Positions 19,319 through 29,156 of a stretch of DNA of 64,000 bases are shown in pieces. The position numbers were made by a program, and so were the translations under genes. The first letter of the stretch is position 1. Each line of letters opens with the position of its first letter. The notes beneath the pieces are model-generated. The model was given only the letters and a program-made list of their open reading frames with translations, was not told the DNA's origin and searched no databases. Source of the DNA: JAPLMW01 sp964619675 (GTDB lineage: Bacteria; Planctomycetota; Phycisphaerae; Sedimentisphaerales; UBA12454); assembly GCA_964619675.1 (NCBI GenBank), contig CAZUEO010000002.1:1-64000 (forward strand), in the 5' to 3' direction.

Positions 19319-21607
19319 ATGAGTTGTTTTAGCCCTATAATCTCGAAGATAAATCTTGCTGCGGCGCTTTTGGCGTTTTTTTACTTTACACCTGCGCTTT
19401 TTGCAGAGTCAGGTACTGCAGATGCGAATTTAAACGGTCAGTTAAAAATCAATCGATGGGCATTGCTTAACTCGACTGATGAGCAGATTCGTATTGATAC
19501 AGCGGTTGAGCTGCTCAAGAGCGATTCGCCCGAAACAAGGCAGGTTTTGCTTGAAGCCCTTTCCGCAGGGGATAATACTGCCGCCCAGGCGTCTATATGC
19601 AGAGCCATCAGCCGGTTCAGGAGTTTTTCCCAGCTTATTCCGGATAACCGGGATTTTATTGCTCCGCTGATGAATATTCTAAAAGGTCAGAATCCTGAGG
19701 TTGCCCGGCTTGCTGCCCGGGCATCGCTTGTTTTTTCATACAGGCAGGTTAAAAATTACCTTGAGGATATACTGGATGGCAAAGCTCTTTCGGCTGCTGC
19801 GAAGAAAAATGCGATTTATGCCCTTGCGATTCGGCCGGACAAGGAAGCTCTTTCGAAGCTGATAGAGCTTCTCGATAGCGATAGCTCGGAAGTTGCTTCT
19901 GCTGCCGCTGATGCACTGCAGGAATGGCTGCCGGCGACCAGGGACGAAAAACAGTGGCGAAAAGCCCTTAAAGACCTCGAGGGTAAAGGCCGGACCGATA
20001 TCCTTCGTACAAGGCTGCTTGCTCAGGAACAGAAAGCCCGGCGGCTTTCTGATGAAATTGCCAAATGGCAGAAAAGATATATTGCTTCTCTGGATGTCGT
20101 TTATCAGGCTACCACTGATGATAATGCCCGGGCAAAGTTTATTGCGGAAAATCTTGCATTTGACCAGGGTTCGGTAAAACTGTGGGCGATCGAAAAAATC
20201 AATATGTGGCGCAAAAGCGGCAAGTCGTTGCCTCTTGATGTTCTTCAAAAACCTCTTGTTAGCCTGATTTCTGATCCTGACCCTGCCGTAAGGCTTGCGA
20301 CAGCGAAACTGTTGGGAGTACTTACAAATATAACCTCGGCTGAAGCGCTTTTTACCCAGCTGAAGGTAGAAGCCAAACCTGAGGTGAAGACTGAAATCCT
20401 GATTGCCCTTGCTCATGTCTGTAATTTTGCCCTCTCGCCCGGCGCCGAGGTCAAGATTAATCCGGCGATTCGTATTCAGACCTTGCGGATTGCTTCGGAG
20501 TTTTTTAAAGACTCAAATCCGGTCGCGGCAGCCGAAGTGATTCGAAATCTTCTTTTGCAGAACGGCCTCGAAGTTTCACGGGTAAAGCCTTACTTTGAGC
20601 TTATAGCTTACTGTTTTGGCAAGGCGCCCGATGAACAGATAAAGGGGAGTCTTCTTGAGGAGATGGCTCGTCTTTGCGGCAGCGACAGTTTCTACAGAAC
20701 GGCGGCAGGTGAGGTTTTCGAAGGGATTTTCCGAGCCGTTGTTGACGACGGGAATTATCAGATTGCGACGCCTGCCGCGATTGGTCTTCTCCGAATTGAC
20801 CAGGCAGGTGCCTTCGAATTGCTCAGGCAGAAGGGTTTTATGAGTCATCCAAGCGCCAAAATTCGCAGTGAACTTATCTCAGCGGCCGGCCAGATAGGCA
20901 CGCAGGATGACCTTGAATGGCTTGGTTCTATAGTAATATCTGCTGAGTCGGAAGAGGAAAGAAGACAAGCCGCAGACGCCAGGATGAATATCTTTCAGTA
21001 CTGCAAGGCGGGTGTTGTACTTGACTGGGCGCAGAAATTTGCTCGCCAGTCCGAAGCGAAGAATGACGAGTTTCTCCGGACAAGGACGCGAGCCCTGTTT
21101 GAGACTGCCGAAAAAAAAGCGGAAGCCGAGCAGGATACAAAACTTTTGTTTTCCGTGCGGAACGCTATGGCCCAGTATTTTGCCGACGTCGGTTTATATG
21201 GCCTGGCAGCGAAATATTATGGCATGCTTTTGCAATCGAGCTTAGACCCTAATCAGATATCACATCTGACACCCAAGCTTCTCGAGGTCAACTTGCGTTC
21301 CGGCCAAATCGAGTCCGTCAAACAGCTTGTTGCTAATTTCCTGCTGTCAAAGGATTTATCACCGGATGAGGGTATCACCGGCATTCTTAATAATTATTTC
21401 GCAGCGAATCAAAATTCCCACCAGGCCGGCCAGGTTTTTCTGACGCTTGTCTCGATAAAAATTTCTGACCAGAACCCTCGTCCGTTATGGTCCAGACAGC
21501 TTGAAAACTGGAGACCACTTGTAAAAATCACGCCGGATGCTCCGGTAGAGCCGAATGTTTCTGCAGAGCCAAACATTCCTGCAGAGCCGAATATTCCCCG
21601 CTTGTAG
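19319..21607 (+). CDS. Secreted HEAT-repeat protein
   Basis: The 762-residue product has a signal peptide (LLAFFYFTPALFAES, cleavage near residue 30). Helical HEAT/ARM-like repeats follow, for example residues 58-230 (SPETRQVLLEALSAGDN, ASAAADALQEWLP) and 330-380 (DPDPAVRLATAKLLGVL). The C-terminal part, from about 600, is TPR-like, and the end is a proline-rich tandem of four PAEPN-type units (VEPNVSAEPNIPAEPN). It is probably periplasmic and involved in protein contacts; the partner is unknown. It lies just downstream of murG and could be in the same transcript. Confidence 0.75.
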   Translation: MSCFSPIISKINLAAALLAFFYFTPALFAESGTADANLNGQLKINRWALLNSTDEQIRIDTAVELLKSDSPETRQVLLEALSAGDNTAAQASICRAISRFRSFSQLIPDNRDFIAPLMNILKGQNPEVARLAARASLVFSYRQVKNYLEDILDGKALSAAAKKNAIYALAIRPDKEALSKLIELLDSDSSEVASAAADALQEWLPATRDEKQWRKALKDLEGKGRTDILRTRLLAQEQKARRLSDEIAKWQKRYIASLDVVYQATTDDNARAKFIAENLAFDQGSVKLWAIEKINMWRKSGKSLPLDVLQKPLVSLISDPDPAVRLATAKLLGVLTNITSAEALFTQLKVEAKPEVKTEILIALAHVCNFALSPGAEVKINPAIRIQTLRIASEFFKDSNPVAAAEVIRNLLLQNGLEVSRVKPYFELIAYCFGKAPDEQIKGSLLEEMARLCGSDSFYRTAAGEVFEGIFRAVVDDGNYQIATPAAIGLLRIDQAGAFELLRQKGFMSHPSAKIRSELISAAGQIGTQDDLEWLGSIVISAESEEERRQAADARMNIFQYCKAGVVLDWAQKFARQSEAKNDEFLRTRTRALFETAEKKAEAEQDTKLLFSVRNAMAQYFADVGLYGLAAKYYGMLLQSSLDPNQISHLTPKLLEVNLRSGQIESVKQLVANFLLSKDLSPDEGITGILNNYFAANQNSHQAGQVFLTLVSIKISDQNPRPLWSRQLENWRPLVKITPDAPVEPNVSAEPNIPAEPNIPRL

Positions 21608-21620
21608 AAATTCCTGTCTG

Positions 21621-22274
21621 ATGAGTCTTAGTCCGGCAAAATACAAGCATATTATCTGGGACTGGAATGGTACAATACTGGACGATGCCTGGCTGTGTGT
21701 CGAAATACTCAACCGGATGCTTCATCGCCGCGGGATGAAAACAACCACACTTTCTGAATATCAACAATTTTTTGATTTTCCTGTAATCAATTATTATATA
21801 AAGCTCGGTTTTGATTTTGAAAAAGAATCTTTCGATGATGTTGCACGGGAATATATCCGTGCTTACGAATCCCAGTACCGCAGATGTCGTCTTCGTCAGG
21901 GAGTTATTGATATTATAAAACAATTCAAAGCTGCAGGATTTTCCCAGTCGGTTCTTTCCGCCTCACAACGGTCTTCCTTAATCAAGGCTCTTGAATTGTT
22001 CGACTTGAAGAATTTTTTTGAAAATATCGCAGGCCTTGATGATTATTATGCCCACAGCAAGATTGATGCCGCCAGGAAACTTCTTAAGGATATTTCTATT
22101 AACGGAAAAGAGATACTTCTCATAGGCGATACAACGCATGATTACGAGGTTGCGTGTATGTTAGGCGCCGCTTGCCTTCTATTGCCGGCAGGACATCAGT
22201 CTAAGGAAAGGCTTTTGGCCACCGGCGCAAAAGTCTGCGACAGTTTCAATGAAGCCTTTAAAAGTTTATTTTAG
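21621..22274 (+). CDS. HAD-family phosphatase (phosphoglycolate phosphatase-like)
   Basis: With the ATG at 21621 the product has 217 residues. An earlier in-frame ATG at 21555 lies inside the HEAT gene and would encode an unnatural N-terminus. Motif I is DWNGTILDD, with Trp in place of the usual hydrophobic residue; motif II is VLSAS; motif III/IV is LIGDTTHDYEVACMLGA. The helical cap sits between motifs I and II. It should dephosphorylate a small metabolite, possibly 2-phosphoglycolate. It overlaps the convergent MBL gene by four bases. Confidence 0.85.
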   Translation: MSLSPAKYKHIIWDWNGTILDDAWLCVEILNRMLHRRGMKTTTLSEYQQFFDFPVINYYIKLGFDFEKESFDDVAREYIRAYESQYRRCRLRQGVIDIIKQFKAAGFSQSVLSASQRSSLIKALELFDLKNFFENIAGLDDYYAHSKIDAARKLLKDISINGKEILLIGDTTHDYEVACMLGAACLLLPAGHQSKERLLATGAKVCDSFNEAFKSLF

Positions 22275-22915
22275 CATAAATAGGGGTTATATAATTTTTC
22301 CTGTTTGATTGTGGTCTCTTCGCCGTGCCCCGATAAAACTGTTGTATCATCCGGCAGAATGAGCAATTTTTTCCTGATATTATTAATAAGCTGCTCGAGG
22401 CACTTGTCTGCATCATATCCTGAAAAATCAGTCCTACCTATGGAGCCTGAAAAAAGTGTATCGCCTGTGAAAAGTATTTTTTCATTTTCGTTGTAGAGGC
22501 ATATTCCTCCGGGTGAGTGGCCGGGTGTGTGGATGAGCTGGAATCTGAGGTTTGCAAATTCGATTTGTTCTTCCTTGTCGAAAAGAATATCTGCCGGCGC
22601 AGTTGTGATTTTCGCACCTGCCAGGGATGAAAGATTACTCGCTGCGTCGTTGAGCATGTGCGAATCCGCTTTATGAATGTAGACCTTTATTTTATTAAAG
22701 TTTTTTCGCAGCTCGGTTATACCCGCAATATGGTCGATGTGGCCGTGAGTAAGTATTAGCGCCTCGGGGCTAAGGCTTTCTTTCCTTAGAAAATCCATCA
22801 ATGGTTTGGTGCTTAAACCCGTATCGATTATGATACAGTTTGTTGTTTTTTCGTCTCTTCGGACTATGTAGCAGTTGTTCTCATAAGCTCCTAAAACCAG
22901 TCTGTCGATCTGCAT
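22271..22915 (-). CDS. MBL-fold hydrolase, glyoxalase II-like
   Basis: The 214-residue product has the metallo-beta-lactamase metal motif THGHIDH (about 56-62), HTPGHSPGGICLY with the next His ligand, FTGDTLF with the bridging Asp, and the terminal SGHG His. The layout matches the short glyoxalase II/YcbL-like hydroxyacylglutathione hydrolases, which act on thioesters. The true substrate is not known. Confidence 0.88.
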   Translation of the reverse strand: MQIDRLVLGAYENNCYIVRRDEKTTNCIIIDTGLSTKPLMDFLRKESLSPEALILTHGHIDHIAGITELRKNFNKIKVYIHKADSHMLNDAASNLSSLAGAKITTAPADILFDKEEQIEFANLRFQLIHTPGHSPGGICLYNENEKILFTGDTLFSGSIGRTDFSGYDADKCLEQLINNIRKKLLILPDDTTVLSGHGEETTIKQEKLYNPYLC

Positions 22916-23080
22916 TTCACAAATCCCGCTTAAATAGTGGAACTATAGCAGGACATAAGATTTTGTCAATTTCTGCATTTTTATAGGACACAGAATAATT
23001 TGGTGTTAGTCCGGTAATTTTTCCTTGAAAACCGCCAAATCAGGCTTTAGTAATAGCGTTTTTTTGCCGAGTTGATTTTT

Positions 23081-23111
23081 ACAGGCGCAGGCGTATAGTG
23101 CGCCTGCCTGT
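23081..23111. repeat. GC-rich hairpin before the GH130 gene
   Basis: ACAGGC, GC bulge and AGGCG pair with CGCCT and GCCTGT across a seven-base loop. It ends 28 bases before the ATG of the GH130 gene, with no following T-run on either strand. The surrounding 22916-23139 has no gene. It could be a leader hairpin or a REP relic. Confidence 0.5.
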
Positions 23112-23139
23112 AAGCGTCTATCGGTTTAGGGATTGAATA

Positions 23140-24096
23140 ATGGCTGACAATACTCGTGAACATCTTGCCCATGACCTTTTCAAAAGGTATGAAGACAATC
23201 CGATACTCCAAGCGAAGGACTGGCCATACCCTGTCAGTTCTGTTTTTAATCCTGCTGCGACAAGACTTCCTGATGGTACGCTTTTGCTCGCACGGGTGGA
23301 GGATTTGCGCGGTTTTTCTCATTTGACTTTGTGCAAGAGCAAGGATGGTCTTACGAACTGGCAGATAGATGATAAACCTACTATGGAGGCCGACCACAGT
23401 TCGCGTGAGGAGCGATGGGGGCTGGAAGACCCGCGAATTGTATGGCTTGAAGAGCAGGGTCAGTTTGCGATTACTTACGTTTCCTTCAGTGAAGGCGGTC
23501 CCCTGATTTCACTGGCGATAACCAAAAATTTTCACACATTTGCCAGAATGGGTGCTATGTTGCCGCCGGAAGACAAAGACGCCTGTCTTTTCCCGCGAAG
23601 GTTTAACGGCAGATTCGCCCTGATTCATCGTCCCATAGTGCGGGGCGAAGCTCATATCTGGATTAGTTTATCGCCCGATTTGAAGCATTGGGGCGACCAC
23701 AGGATTTTAATGCAAACCCGCAGCGGTTTCTGGGACGGCCAGCGTATAGGTCTTGCCTGTCAGCCGATAGAGATACCTGAAGGCTGGCTGGTTTTCTATC
23801 ATGGCGTAAGGTTTACCGTCGCCGGCCAGATTTACCGGATTGGTGCTGCTTTGCTCGACCTTGAGCAGCCTTGGAAAGTTCTTCGCAGAAGTGAGGAATG
23901 GCTTCTCGGTCCGCGGATGGATTATGAGCGAATTGGCGATGTCAGCGATGTTGTCTTTGTCACCGGAGCTACGGTAAACAAGGAAAACAATATGTTGTAT
24001 CTTTACTATGGCGCTGCAGATGACAAGATAGCAGTAGCGATGGCCGATATAGATGCGGTCCGGGAATATATAATGATGTGCCCCGAATCAGACTGA
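23140..24096 (+). CDS. GH130 family glycoside phosphorylase
   Basis: The 318-residue product is a five-bladed propeller enzyme of GH130, which phosphorolyses beta-mannosides (for example mannosylglucose or beta-1,4-mannooligosaccharides). Supporting motifs are SVFNPAATRLPDGTLLLARVED, WGLEDPRIVW with the conserved Glu-Asp-Pro-Arg, CLFPRRFNGRFALIHRP, GQRIGLACQPIEIPEGWLVFYHG, YRIGAALLDLEQPWKVLRR and YYGAADDKIAVA. It has no secretion signal and should work in the cytoplasm. It stands alone, with no transporter or other glycosidase beside it, so the glycan source is unclear. Confidence 0.9.
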   Translation: MADNTREHLAHDLFKRYEDNPILQAKDWPYPVSSVFNPAATRLPDGTLLLARVEDLRGFSHLTLCKSKDGLTNWQIDDKPTMEADHSSREERWGLEDPRIVWLEEQGQFAITYVSFSEGGPLISLAITKNFHTFARMGAMLPPEDKDACLFPRRFNGRFALIHRPIVRGEAHIWISLSPDLKHWGDHRILMQTRSGFWDGQRIGLACQPIEIPEGWLVFYHGVRFTVAGQIYRIGAALLDLEQPWKVLRRSEEWLLGPRMDYERIGDVSDVVFVTGATVNKENNMLYLYYGAADDKIAVAMADIDAVREYIMMCPESD

Positions 24097-24100
24097 TGTT

Positions 24101-24838
24101 TTATTTTTGCGTCTGTACAAAATCAGCAGGTATGACAATATCAAAGACATCCCTTTTAATCGCCGTGGAAATGTCTATTTGAGTTAATCTTATTGTTATC
24201 TTCTCATCTTCACAGGTTAGTGCCAGAAAATCATTCGGCAGAAAGTTTTTGGAATCTATTTTTATCTCCACTTGTTTGTATGTTTTGAAAAATCCGCTGG
24301 TTTCTCTCGGTATCAGGAGCAAAGCGTCAAAATTTCTCTTACCTGTTTTTTGTTGAAGTTTTATATCAAACTGTTCGGCAAGTTCGTCGCACTTTGCAAA
24401 TCCGATGATTGGAAAATAATCCTGTACAAGCTCAAAAGGCTCAATGGGTTTATCTTTTGCAAGCTGCTCTGAGATGACTGATTTAGCCTGGTAGTCAATT
24501 TTCGTCATCTTTATTCCGTCGAAGATATAATCTTCTCTGTAATTTTGCTCGGCAGACTCATCCTGTTTGATTTTCAGGAAATTTATTCTCAGCACAGAGC
24601 TGTTGGCGTCTTTGGCGTAAAAGAGCCTGCCGTATCTGATGGTCTGTGTCTCAAATAAAGGCTGGGCGTGTATATATTCGATTTTAGCAGAGAGATTTGC
24701 CAGATTATTTGCTGTTTGATTTAGTTTTTCGATAATACTGTTGATTTGTGCCTGGTCATTGGGTTCACCAGCCCTGCAGTTTTGCTGAAAGAAGAGCAAA
24801 GCACAACTGAGTGTTAAAATTTTGACTTTATTTTCCAT
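24101..24838 (-). CDS. LolA-like secreted protein
   Basis: The 245-residue product has a signal peptide ending near CRAGEPN. The mature part resembles the LolA/outer-membrane lipoprotein-sorting fold: an alternating-strand sheet with YGRLFYAK, LRINFLKI and YIFDGIKMTKIDYQAK. Related planctomycete proteins are annotated as LolA-like. Its start overlaps the end of the upstream HAD gene by 11 bases, making it the last gene of a four-gene minus-strand operon. Confidence 0.65.
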   Translation of the reverse strand: MENKVKILTLSCALLFFQQNCRAGEPNDQAQINSIIEKLNQTANNLANLSAKIEYIHAQPLFETQTIRYGRLFYAKDANSSVLRINFLKIKQDESAEQNYREDYIFDGIKMTKIDYQAKSVISEQLAKDKPIEPFELVQDYFPIIGFAKCDELAEQFDIKLQQKTGKRNFDALLLIPRETSGFFKTYKQVEIKIDSKNFLPNDFLALTCEDEKITIRLTQIDISTAIKRDVFDIVIPADFVQTQK

Positions 24839-25418
24839 TTGAGTTAATTATATCGAGGATTTGAGACAGGCTGTCAATCATATAATCTGCCGATTTTGCA
24901 AATTGTTCTACATTTTTTCCGGTTTTGATTAAAACTGCTGTCGCGCCTGCTGCTTTTGCACTTTGCAGGTCAAACAGGTAGTCTCCCACAACGATTGTCT
25001 CCTGCGGCTGAACCTTGAAGTGTTTGCAGAGCATTTTTACTCCGAAAGGGTCTGGTTTTACAGGCCCATCGTTGCGGTCAACTACTGCATCGAATTCGAT
25101 ATTGTGTTTTTTAGCTACCGCCCAGGTGTTTGAGCGGGTGTTTCTCGTCATAACGCCGATTTGTATTCCCATCTTGCGAAGCTGTTTGAGTATTTCATCA
25201 GCGCCCGTATTCAGCGAGGAATGTTCGATTGCCGCCCGCTCATGTTTATACAGGATTTCTTCGGCTTTTTTTCTTTCTGAAGGTGTCATTTTTTCCATTG
25301 CCTCCAGCAACGGTCCCGCATCCGGCTCAAGGCTGATTTCTTTCCTTATCCTGTCGAAATCCAGATATGGCTTGGTTATTGTCCCGTCCAGATCAAATAT
25401 GACTGCTTTAATTTTCAT
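24828..25418 (-). CDS. HAD-family hydrolase, phosphoglycolate phosphatase-like
   Basis: The 196-residue product has motif I FDLDGTITKP (8-17), motif II VMTRNT, and motif III/IV KPDPFGVKML with VVGDYLFDLQSAKAAGA. The cap is a small helical one. Its substrate is a phosphorylated metabolite that cannot be named. The start overlaps the lysR stop by four bases. Confidence 0.88.
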   Translation of the reverse strand: MKIKAVIFDLDGTITKPYLDFDRIRKEISLEPDAGPLLEAMEKMTPSERKKAEEILYKHERAAIEHSSLNTGADEILKQLRKMGIQIGVMTRNTRSNTWAVAKKHNIEFDAVVDRNDGPVKPDPFGVKMLCKHFKVQPQETIVVGDYLFDLQSAKAAGATAVLIKTGKNVEQFAKSADYMIDSLSQILDIINSNGK

Positions 25419-26317
25419 TTAGCTAATGTCTGTTTAATTGTTTTTCTGCGAAGCAGCTCGATAAATGCTTTCAAATTATCGTTCATCACACGGCTCTTTC
25501 TTATTATTATGCCGGTCGGCCTTTCAAATTTTTCATTTGAAAACGGTATCGCTTTTAAAGTCCCGTTGGCAGCTTCATTTTGTATAGTTGTCTGCGGCAT
25601 TATACTAACCCCTGCGTTTATTTCCACTACCCGTTTTATCGTTTCAACATTGTCGAACTCCATTGCTGGTTTTACCACTACATTATATCTCAGCAGAAGC
25701 TGGTCTATCCAGTTTCGTGTCGGCAGGTTTCGTGTAAAGGCTATAAACTGCTGATACTGCATCATACAAATATCGATGGAGCTTTTTTTTGCAAATTGGT
25801 GGCCGGGGCTGCACACAAAAACCAGCGGCTCCGCGACAAAATCGAATACCTGTATATCGGGATTATTTCTTGGTATTGCAACGAGTCCCACGTCGATTTT
25901 GCCCAGCAGCAGTCTTTTGTATATTTCATCAGCGTTTAAATATTCCACATCAAGATGAACGTTGGGATGAAGGGCTATAAATTTTTTTATATATTCCTGC
26001 AGGCTGTGCATACCGATACTGTAAATGGCGGCAACGCTGATTCTGCTCTTTGCCGAATTTTTCAGATAGTTAAGACTGCTCTGAAAACTCTCGAATCTCG
26101 TTATAATGTCCTTGCAGGTGTTGTAAAACAGCTCTCCTGTGGCAGTCAGGCCGAACGATTTTTTGTGGCGGTTGATTAAAGGCGTATTGAAAGCCCTTTC
26201 AAGCTGTCCGAGCTGCTGGGAGACCGCAGACTGGCTTATCATGTTTTTCTCTGCCGCACGAGAAAAACTTTTCATTTCCGCTACATCACAGAAAATTTGT
26301 AAGGTTTCAGTCTGCAT
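25415..26317 (-). CDS. LysR-family transcriptional regulator
   Basis: The 300-residue product has the N-terminal winged helix MQTETLQIFCDVAEMKSFSR, then ISQSAVSQQLGQLERAF and LINRHKKSFGLTATGELFY. A periplasmic-binding-like effector domain follows from about residue 90 (ISVAAIYSIGMHSL). The subtype resembles CysB/CbbR-like regulators. It starts immediately after the PEP/pyruvate-binding gene stop, so it is cotranscribed with it, and a perfect palindrome lies in the divergent promoter region with gdhA at 28985-29005. Confidence 0.93.
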   Translation of the reverse strand: MQTETLQIFCDVAEMKSFSRAAEKNMISQSAVSQQLGQLERAFNTPLINRHKKSFGLTATGELFYNTCKDIITRFESFQSSLNYLKNSAKSRISVAAIYSIGMHSLQEYIKKFIALHPNVHLDVEYLNADEIYKRLLLGKIDVGLVAIPRNNPDIQVFDFVAEPLVFVCSPGHQFAKKSSIDICMMQYQQFIAFTRNLPTRNWIDQLLLRYNVVVKPAMEFDNVETIKRVVEINAGVSIMPQTTIQNEAANGTLKAIPFSNEKFERPTGIIIRKSRVMNDNLKAFIELLRRKTIKQTLAK

Positions 26318-26318
26318 A

Positions 26319-28925
26319 TTATTTACAATAGCAAATAAATTTCTGTTCTATGGCATTGGCATAAAGATTGATAGTTCGTCCTTCGCATACCTTTTTCGGG
26401 TCGATTACCTTAAGGACGGTTGTCCACTGTCCCGCATCCGGGAAAAGCTCAGATAGTATATTCGGCGAATTTTCAAAAAATTCAGTTCTGATTTTATTAC
26501 CCTGTCTGTGCGGCAAAAGCCCCAAATACAACGTATCGCTTTCTATCAGGTCGTTGAAGAAATGAGTGCCCAGCGATACATCCGCCGACATTTTCTTGTT
26601 CAGCAGTGCTATTTCGACAAGTATGCTGATGGTATTTATTTCCGGATATGAGACCGGCACGCCCAGCGAAGGAGTGCTTGTTCCCCATCTGCCGGGGCCA
26701 AGCAGCATAATGGTTTTCCCTCTTTCCGAGTCGATATGGCTCAATTTTCCGATAAGCCTTGCGAGTTCGTATTTGTCCGAGATTTTCAGTTTGAGATATT
26801 CGTCCGGCGAGACGTAAATAATCCGCTCGGCGATTTCCTGTCTACTCTGTCCGACAACAGGTCCTGATGCCTCGATTAGAATATCCTGTGGTTTTATTGT
26901 TGTTGTAGGGTCTGTAATCGCTCCGCCACCCTTCATTTCGAGCGGCCTGCACTGCAGAAGGTTTATTTTATATTCTGTCTCGCTGAGAAAATTGACGGTA
27001 AACTCAATATCAACCGGACAGCCGTAAACGTCTTCGGCAATTTTCAGTATCTCTCTCATATTCTTTGCAAAGTCGGTCTTTGTCAGCAGATTTTCAAATG
27101 TTATTGCCCAGCTGAAAATTTCCTTTTGTCCCAGTCTTGCGGCCCGTTTTTCCATTTCCCTGTCTCGTGATGCGAAGAGCTCCAGCAGCAGATTGCCGTT
27201 GTCGCAAACAGTTTCTGCAAATTGTTTTGAGACGAATTCTCTCGCCTCAAGGTCGAGGCAGTCAACTTTCTGTTGTGTGTATTTTCTTGCCTGGTCGATA
27301 TTGGCCTGAGGTATTCTTGTTGGTGCGTTTAGTGCGACAATTCTTACGTAATCATCGTCGTTTCTGTCAACAGCTCTTGTGCCCAGCCCGAAAACAAGCC
27401 TTATCATTCCTGCCTTCGGGTCGATGTCCTCGCTCCACACGTAAGGATTAAACGAAAGAGCCACACCGGCCGTCTGCGGGAAAAAGTATCTTCCGTGCGG
27501 TGCACCTGAAACCCGCTGGACAAGCAGCCCCATCGGCTCGTCTTTTTCCAGCAGTTGCCATTTTGCGCGGTACATAAGTGCATCATTGCCCATACTGCTT
27601 GCGTATATTTTTCTTACAGCGTCGGTAAATTCCGCCAGTCTTTGCTGTCTTGTTCCCTGGTTTGTGCAGAAAAAACTCTCGTATTTTCCTGCGAAGGCGT
27701 TTCCGTAATTATCTTCGAGCAGTGAACTTGAGCGGACGATGATGGGGCTCTGGCCGAAATAATCGAGCATGTCACTGAACTGTTTTATGATATATTCCGG
27801 AAAGTCGCCCTGAAGAATTCGCTGTCTGCCTTCCGCAGCGCCGTCGAGGAAATTTTTGCTTGCCCGTTGTTTCTGCCTTATCCACCATATTTTGTTTTTT
27901 ACAAGATATGTGTAGAAAACATCTGAACCGATGAAAAATGAATCATGCGGCTCGAGGAGTTTTTTGAATCTGCCGTTTGCCTTTTTGAGTATTGCCCTTG
28001 CCAGAAGCATTCCGACGCTTTTTCCGCCTATAAGGCCTGTGCCTATCATTCTTTTTCTTATTTTTATAATGTCGGTCAGGCCGAGATATTTTTGGGCTAT
28101 TTTCAGGATTCTTTCGTCCCGGGATATGACCATTCTTACAATCTGGCGAAATCTATTATCAATAGTCTCATTTGTACGAAGCCCTTTGTCATAATCCTTT
28201 AAAAGCTGCTCGGCTTCGAGGAAAGTCCTTGCCCAGAACCCGAGCCTTTCGTTGGCGACATCCAGTTCCAGTCCCCCGACTTTGGAAAGTATTTCGGTTA
28301 TCGCTCCGCTGTCACGCACCGGCAGAAAATCATCGCCTTTCCATAGGTGTATCGTATTCATGGTAGTCGAGTATCTGCCGTCAACTTTCAGGGGATGTAT
28401 GTAGATATCTCCCTTGTATTTGTAAACGTTGGAAACAACCTGTGCGGTCTCAAGTATTGGTCTTGCAGCATGATAAGAGTGATAGTTTCGCAGAAGTGTG
28501 AATGTAGTTACAGTCTGGGCATAATACAGATACGGGCAGACCTGCATAAAGAAATTTCCCAGCATCCTGTCATTGCACCACGCCGGCGCAAGTTCGCTCA
28601 GACAGTCAAAAAGATAATAATGTCCCTTTCCGAACCGGTTTATTACGCTGTGAACTTTTGTGGTGAATGTTTCAAATCCCTGCTGCGGGTCAAGCTCAAT
28701 TATGTTTGCTCCCGCCTCTTTGGTAATAAATGGTTTATGTTTTGCGAATCGGAAATATACGAGTTCCCAGCCGCTGCCGATTGCATTTTTACAATAAGGC
28801 TCGACGAAGGGCCAAAAGTCATCAAGGCTATCTACCTGCCAGACGATGTTATCACCCGGCAGAACCTGTTTGATTATCTTGTCGAACCCGGGCAGACCTG
28901 TGCTTAATCTTTCATTCGGTTTCAT
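26319..28925 (-). CDS. PEP/pyruvate-binding domain protein with KaiC-like N-terminus
   Basis: With the ATG at 28925, preceded by AAGAGGC, the product has 868 residues. An earlier start at 28964 has a weaker context. The first 220 residues resemble a KaiC/RadA-like module (LSTGLPGFDKIIKQ and YFRFAKHKP) without a clear Walker A. The central-to-C-terminal region is the ATP-grasp PEP-synthase/PPDK N-terminal domain: RSSSLLEDNYGNAFAGKYES, AVRKIYASSMG, GLLVQRVSG, and IEFTVN at the C-terminal end. The swivelling His domain and the PEP-binding TIM barrel of true PEP synthase are not seen, so the substrate is uncertain. It may act as a phosphotransfer switch. It is the first gene of the operon. Confidence 0.75.
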   Translation of the reverse strand: MKPNERLSTGLPGFDKIIKQVLPGDNIVWQVDSLDDFWPFVEPYCKNAIGSGWELVYFRFAKHKPFITKEAGANIIELDPQQGFETFTTKVHSVINRFGKGHYYLFDCLSELAPAWCNDRMLGNFFMQVCPYLYYAQTVTTFTLLRNYHSYHAARPILETAQVVSNVYKYKGDIYIHPLKVDGRYSTTMNTIHLWKGDDFLPVRDSGAITEILSKVGGLELDVANERLGFWARTFLEAEQLLKDYDKGLRTNETIDNRFRQIVRMVISRDERILKIAQKYLGLTDIIKIRKRMIGTGLIGGKSVGMLLARAILKKANGRFKKLLEPHDSFFIGSDVFYTYLVKNKIWWIRQKQRASKNFLDGAAEGRQRILQGDFPEYIIKQFSDMLDYFGQSPIIVRSSSLLEDNYGNAFAGKYESFFCTNQGTRQQRLAEFTDAVRKIYASSMGNDALMYRAKWQLLEKDEPMGLLVQRVSGAPHGRYFFPQTAGVALSFNPYVWSEDIDPKAGMIRLVFGLGTRAVDRNDDDYVRIVALNAPTRIPQANIDQARKYTQQKVDCLDLEAREFVSKQFAETVCDNGNLLLELFASRDREMEKRAARLGQKEIFSWAITFENLLTKTDFAKNMREILKIAEDVYGCPVDIEFTVNFLSETEYKINLLQCRPLEMKGGGAITDPTTTIKPQDILIEASGPVVGQSRQEIAERIIYVSPDEYLKLKISDKYELARLIGKLSHIDSERGKTIMLLGPGRWGTSTPSLGVPVSYPEINTISILVEIALLNKKMSADVSLGTHFFNDLIESDTLYLGLLPHRQGNKIRTEFFENSPNILSELFPDAGQWTTVLKVIDPKKVCEGRTINLYANAIEQKFICYCK

Positions 28926-28984
28926 TTTTTGCCTCTTTCTTAATAAACCATTATTTTGGCTCAAAAAACCTAATTTTTGTTCGT

Positions 28985-29005
28985 ATTATAAGTAAAACTT
29001 ATAAT
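28985..29005. promoter_or_regulatory. Perfect palindrome, candidate LysR operator between divergent genes
   Basis: ATTATAAGT and ACTTATAAT flank AAA, an exact 21-base inverted repeat containing the LysR T-N11-A layout. A second pair, ATAAG (29051-29055) and CTTAT (29068-29072), uses the same half-site. The region 28926-29156 separates the lysR-containing operon from gdhA and has no gene. Regulation of both sides by that LysR protein is inference. Confidence 0.6.
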
Positions 29006-29156
29006 ATGTATTATCAGTAAAAATTTGATTTATCCGTTTTTACAGCTAAAATAAGGTATAATTATCACTTATTACGTATTATTCGTTTGGTACTTATTAT
29101 TAACAAATTTTATAGATTTAGCAATAAAAAACTTAATTTTTTATGGAGGTTTAAAA

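Noticed and set aside
21555..21620. Earlier start for the HAD phosphatase
   Set aside because: The added residues come from the other frame of the HEAT gene repeats; the ATG at 21621 leads directly to motif I.
23081..23111. Hairpin as terminator for the MBL gene
   Set aside because: The T-run lies on the wrong side for either strand, and the MBL gene starts, not ends, toward it.
26319..28925. Annotation as phosphoenolpyruvate synthase
   Set aside because: The swivelling histidine domain and the PEP barrel are not seen, so only the nucleotide-binding domain can be supported.
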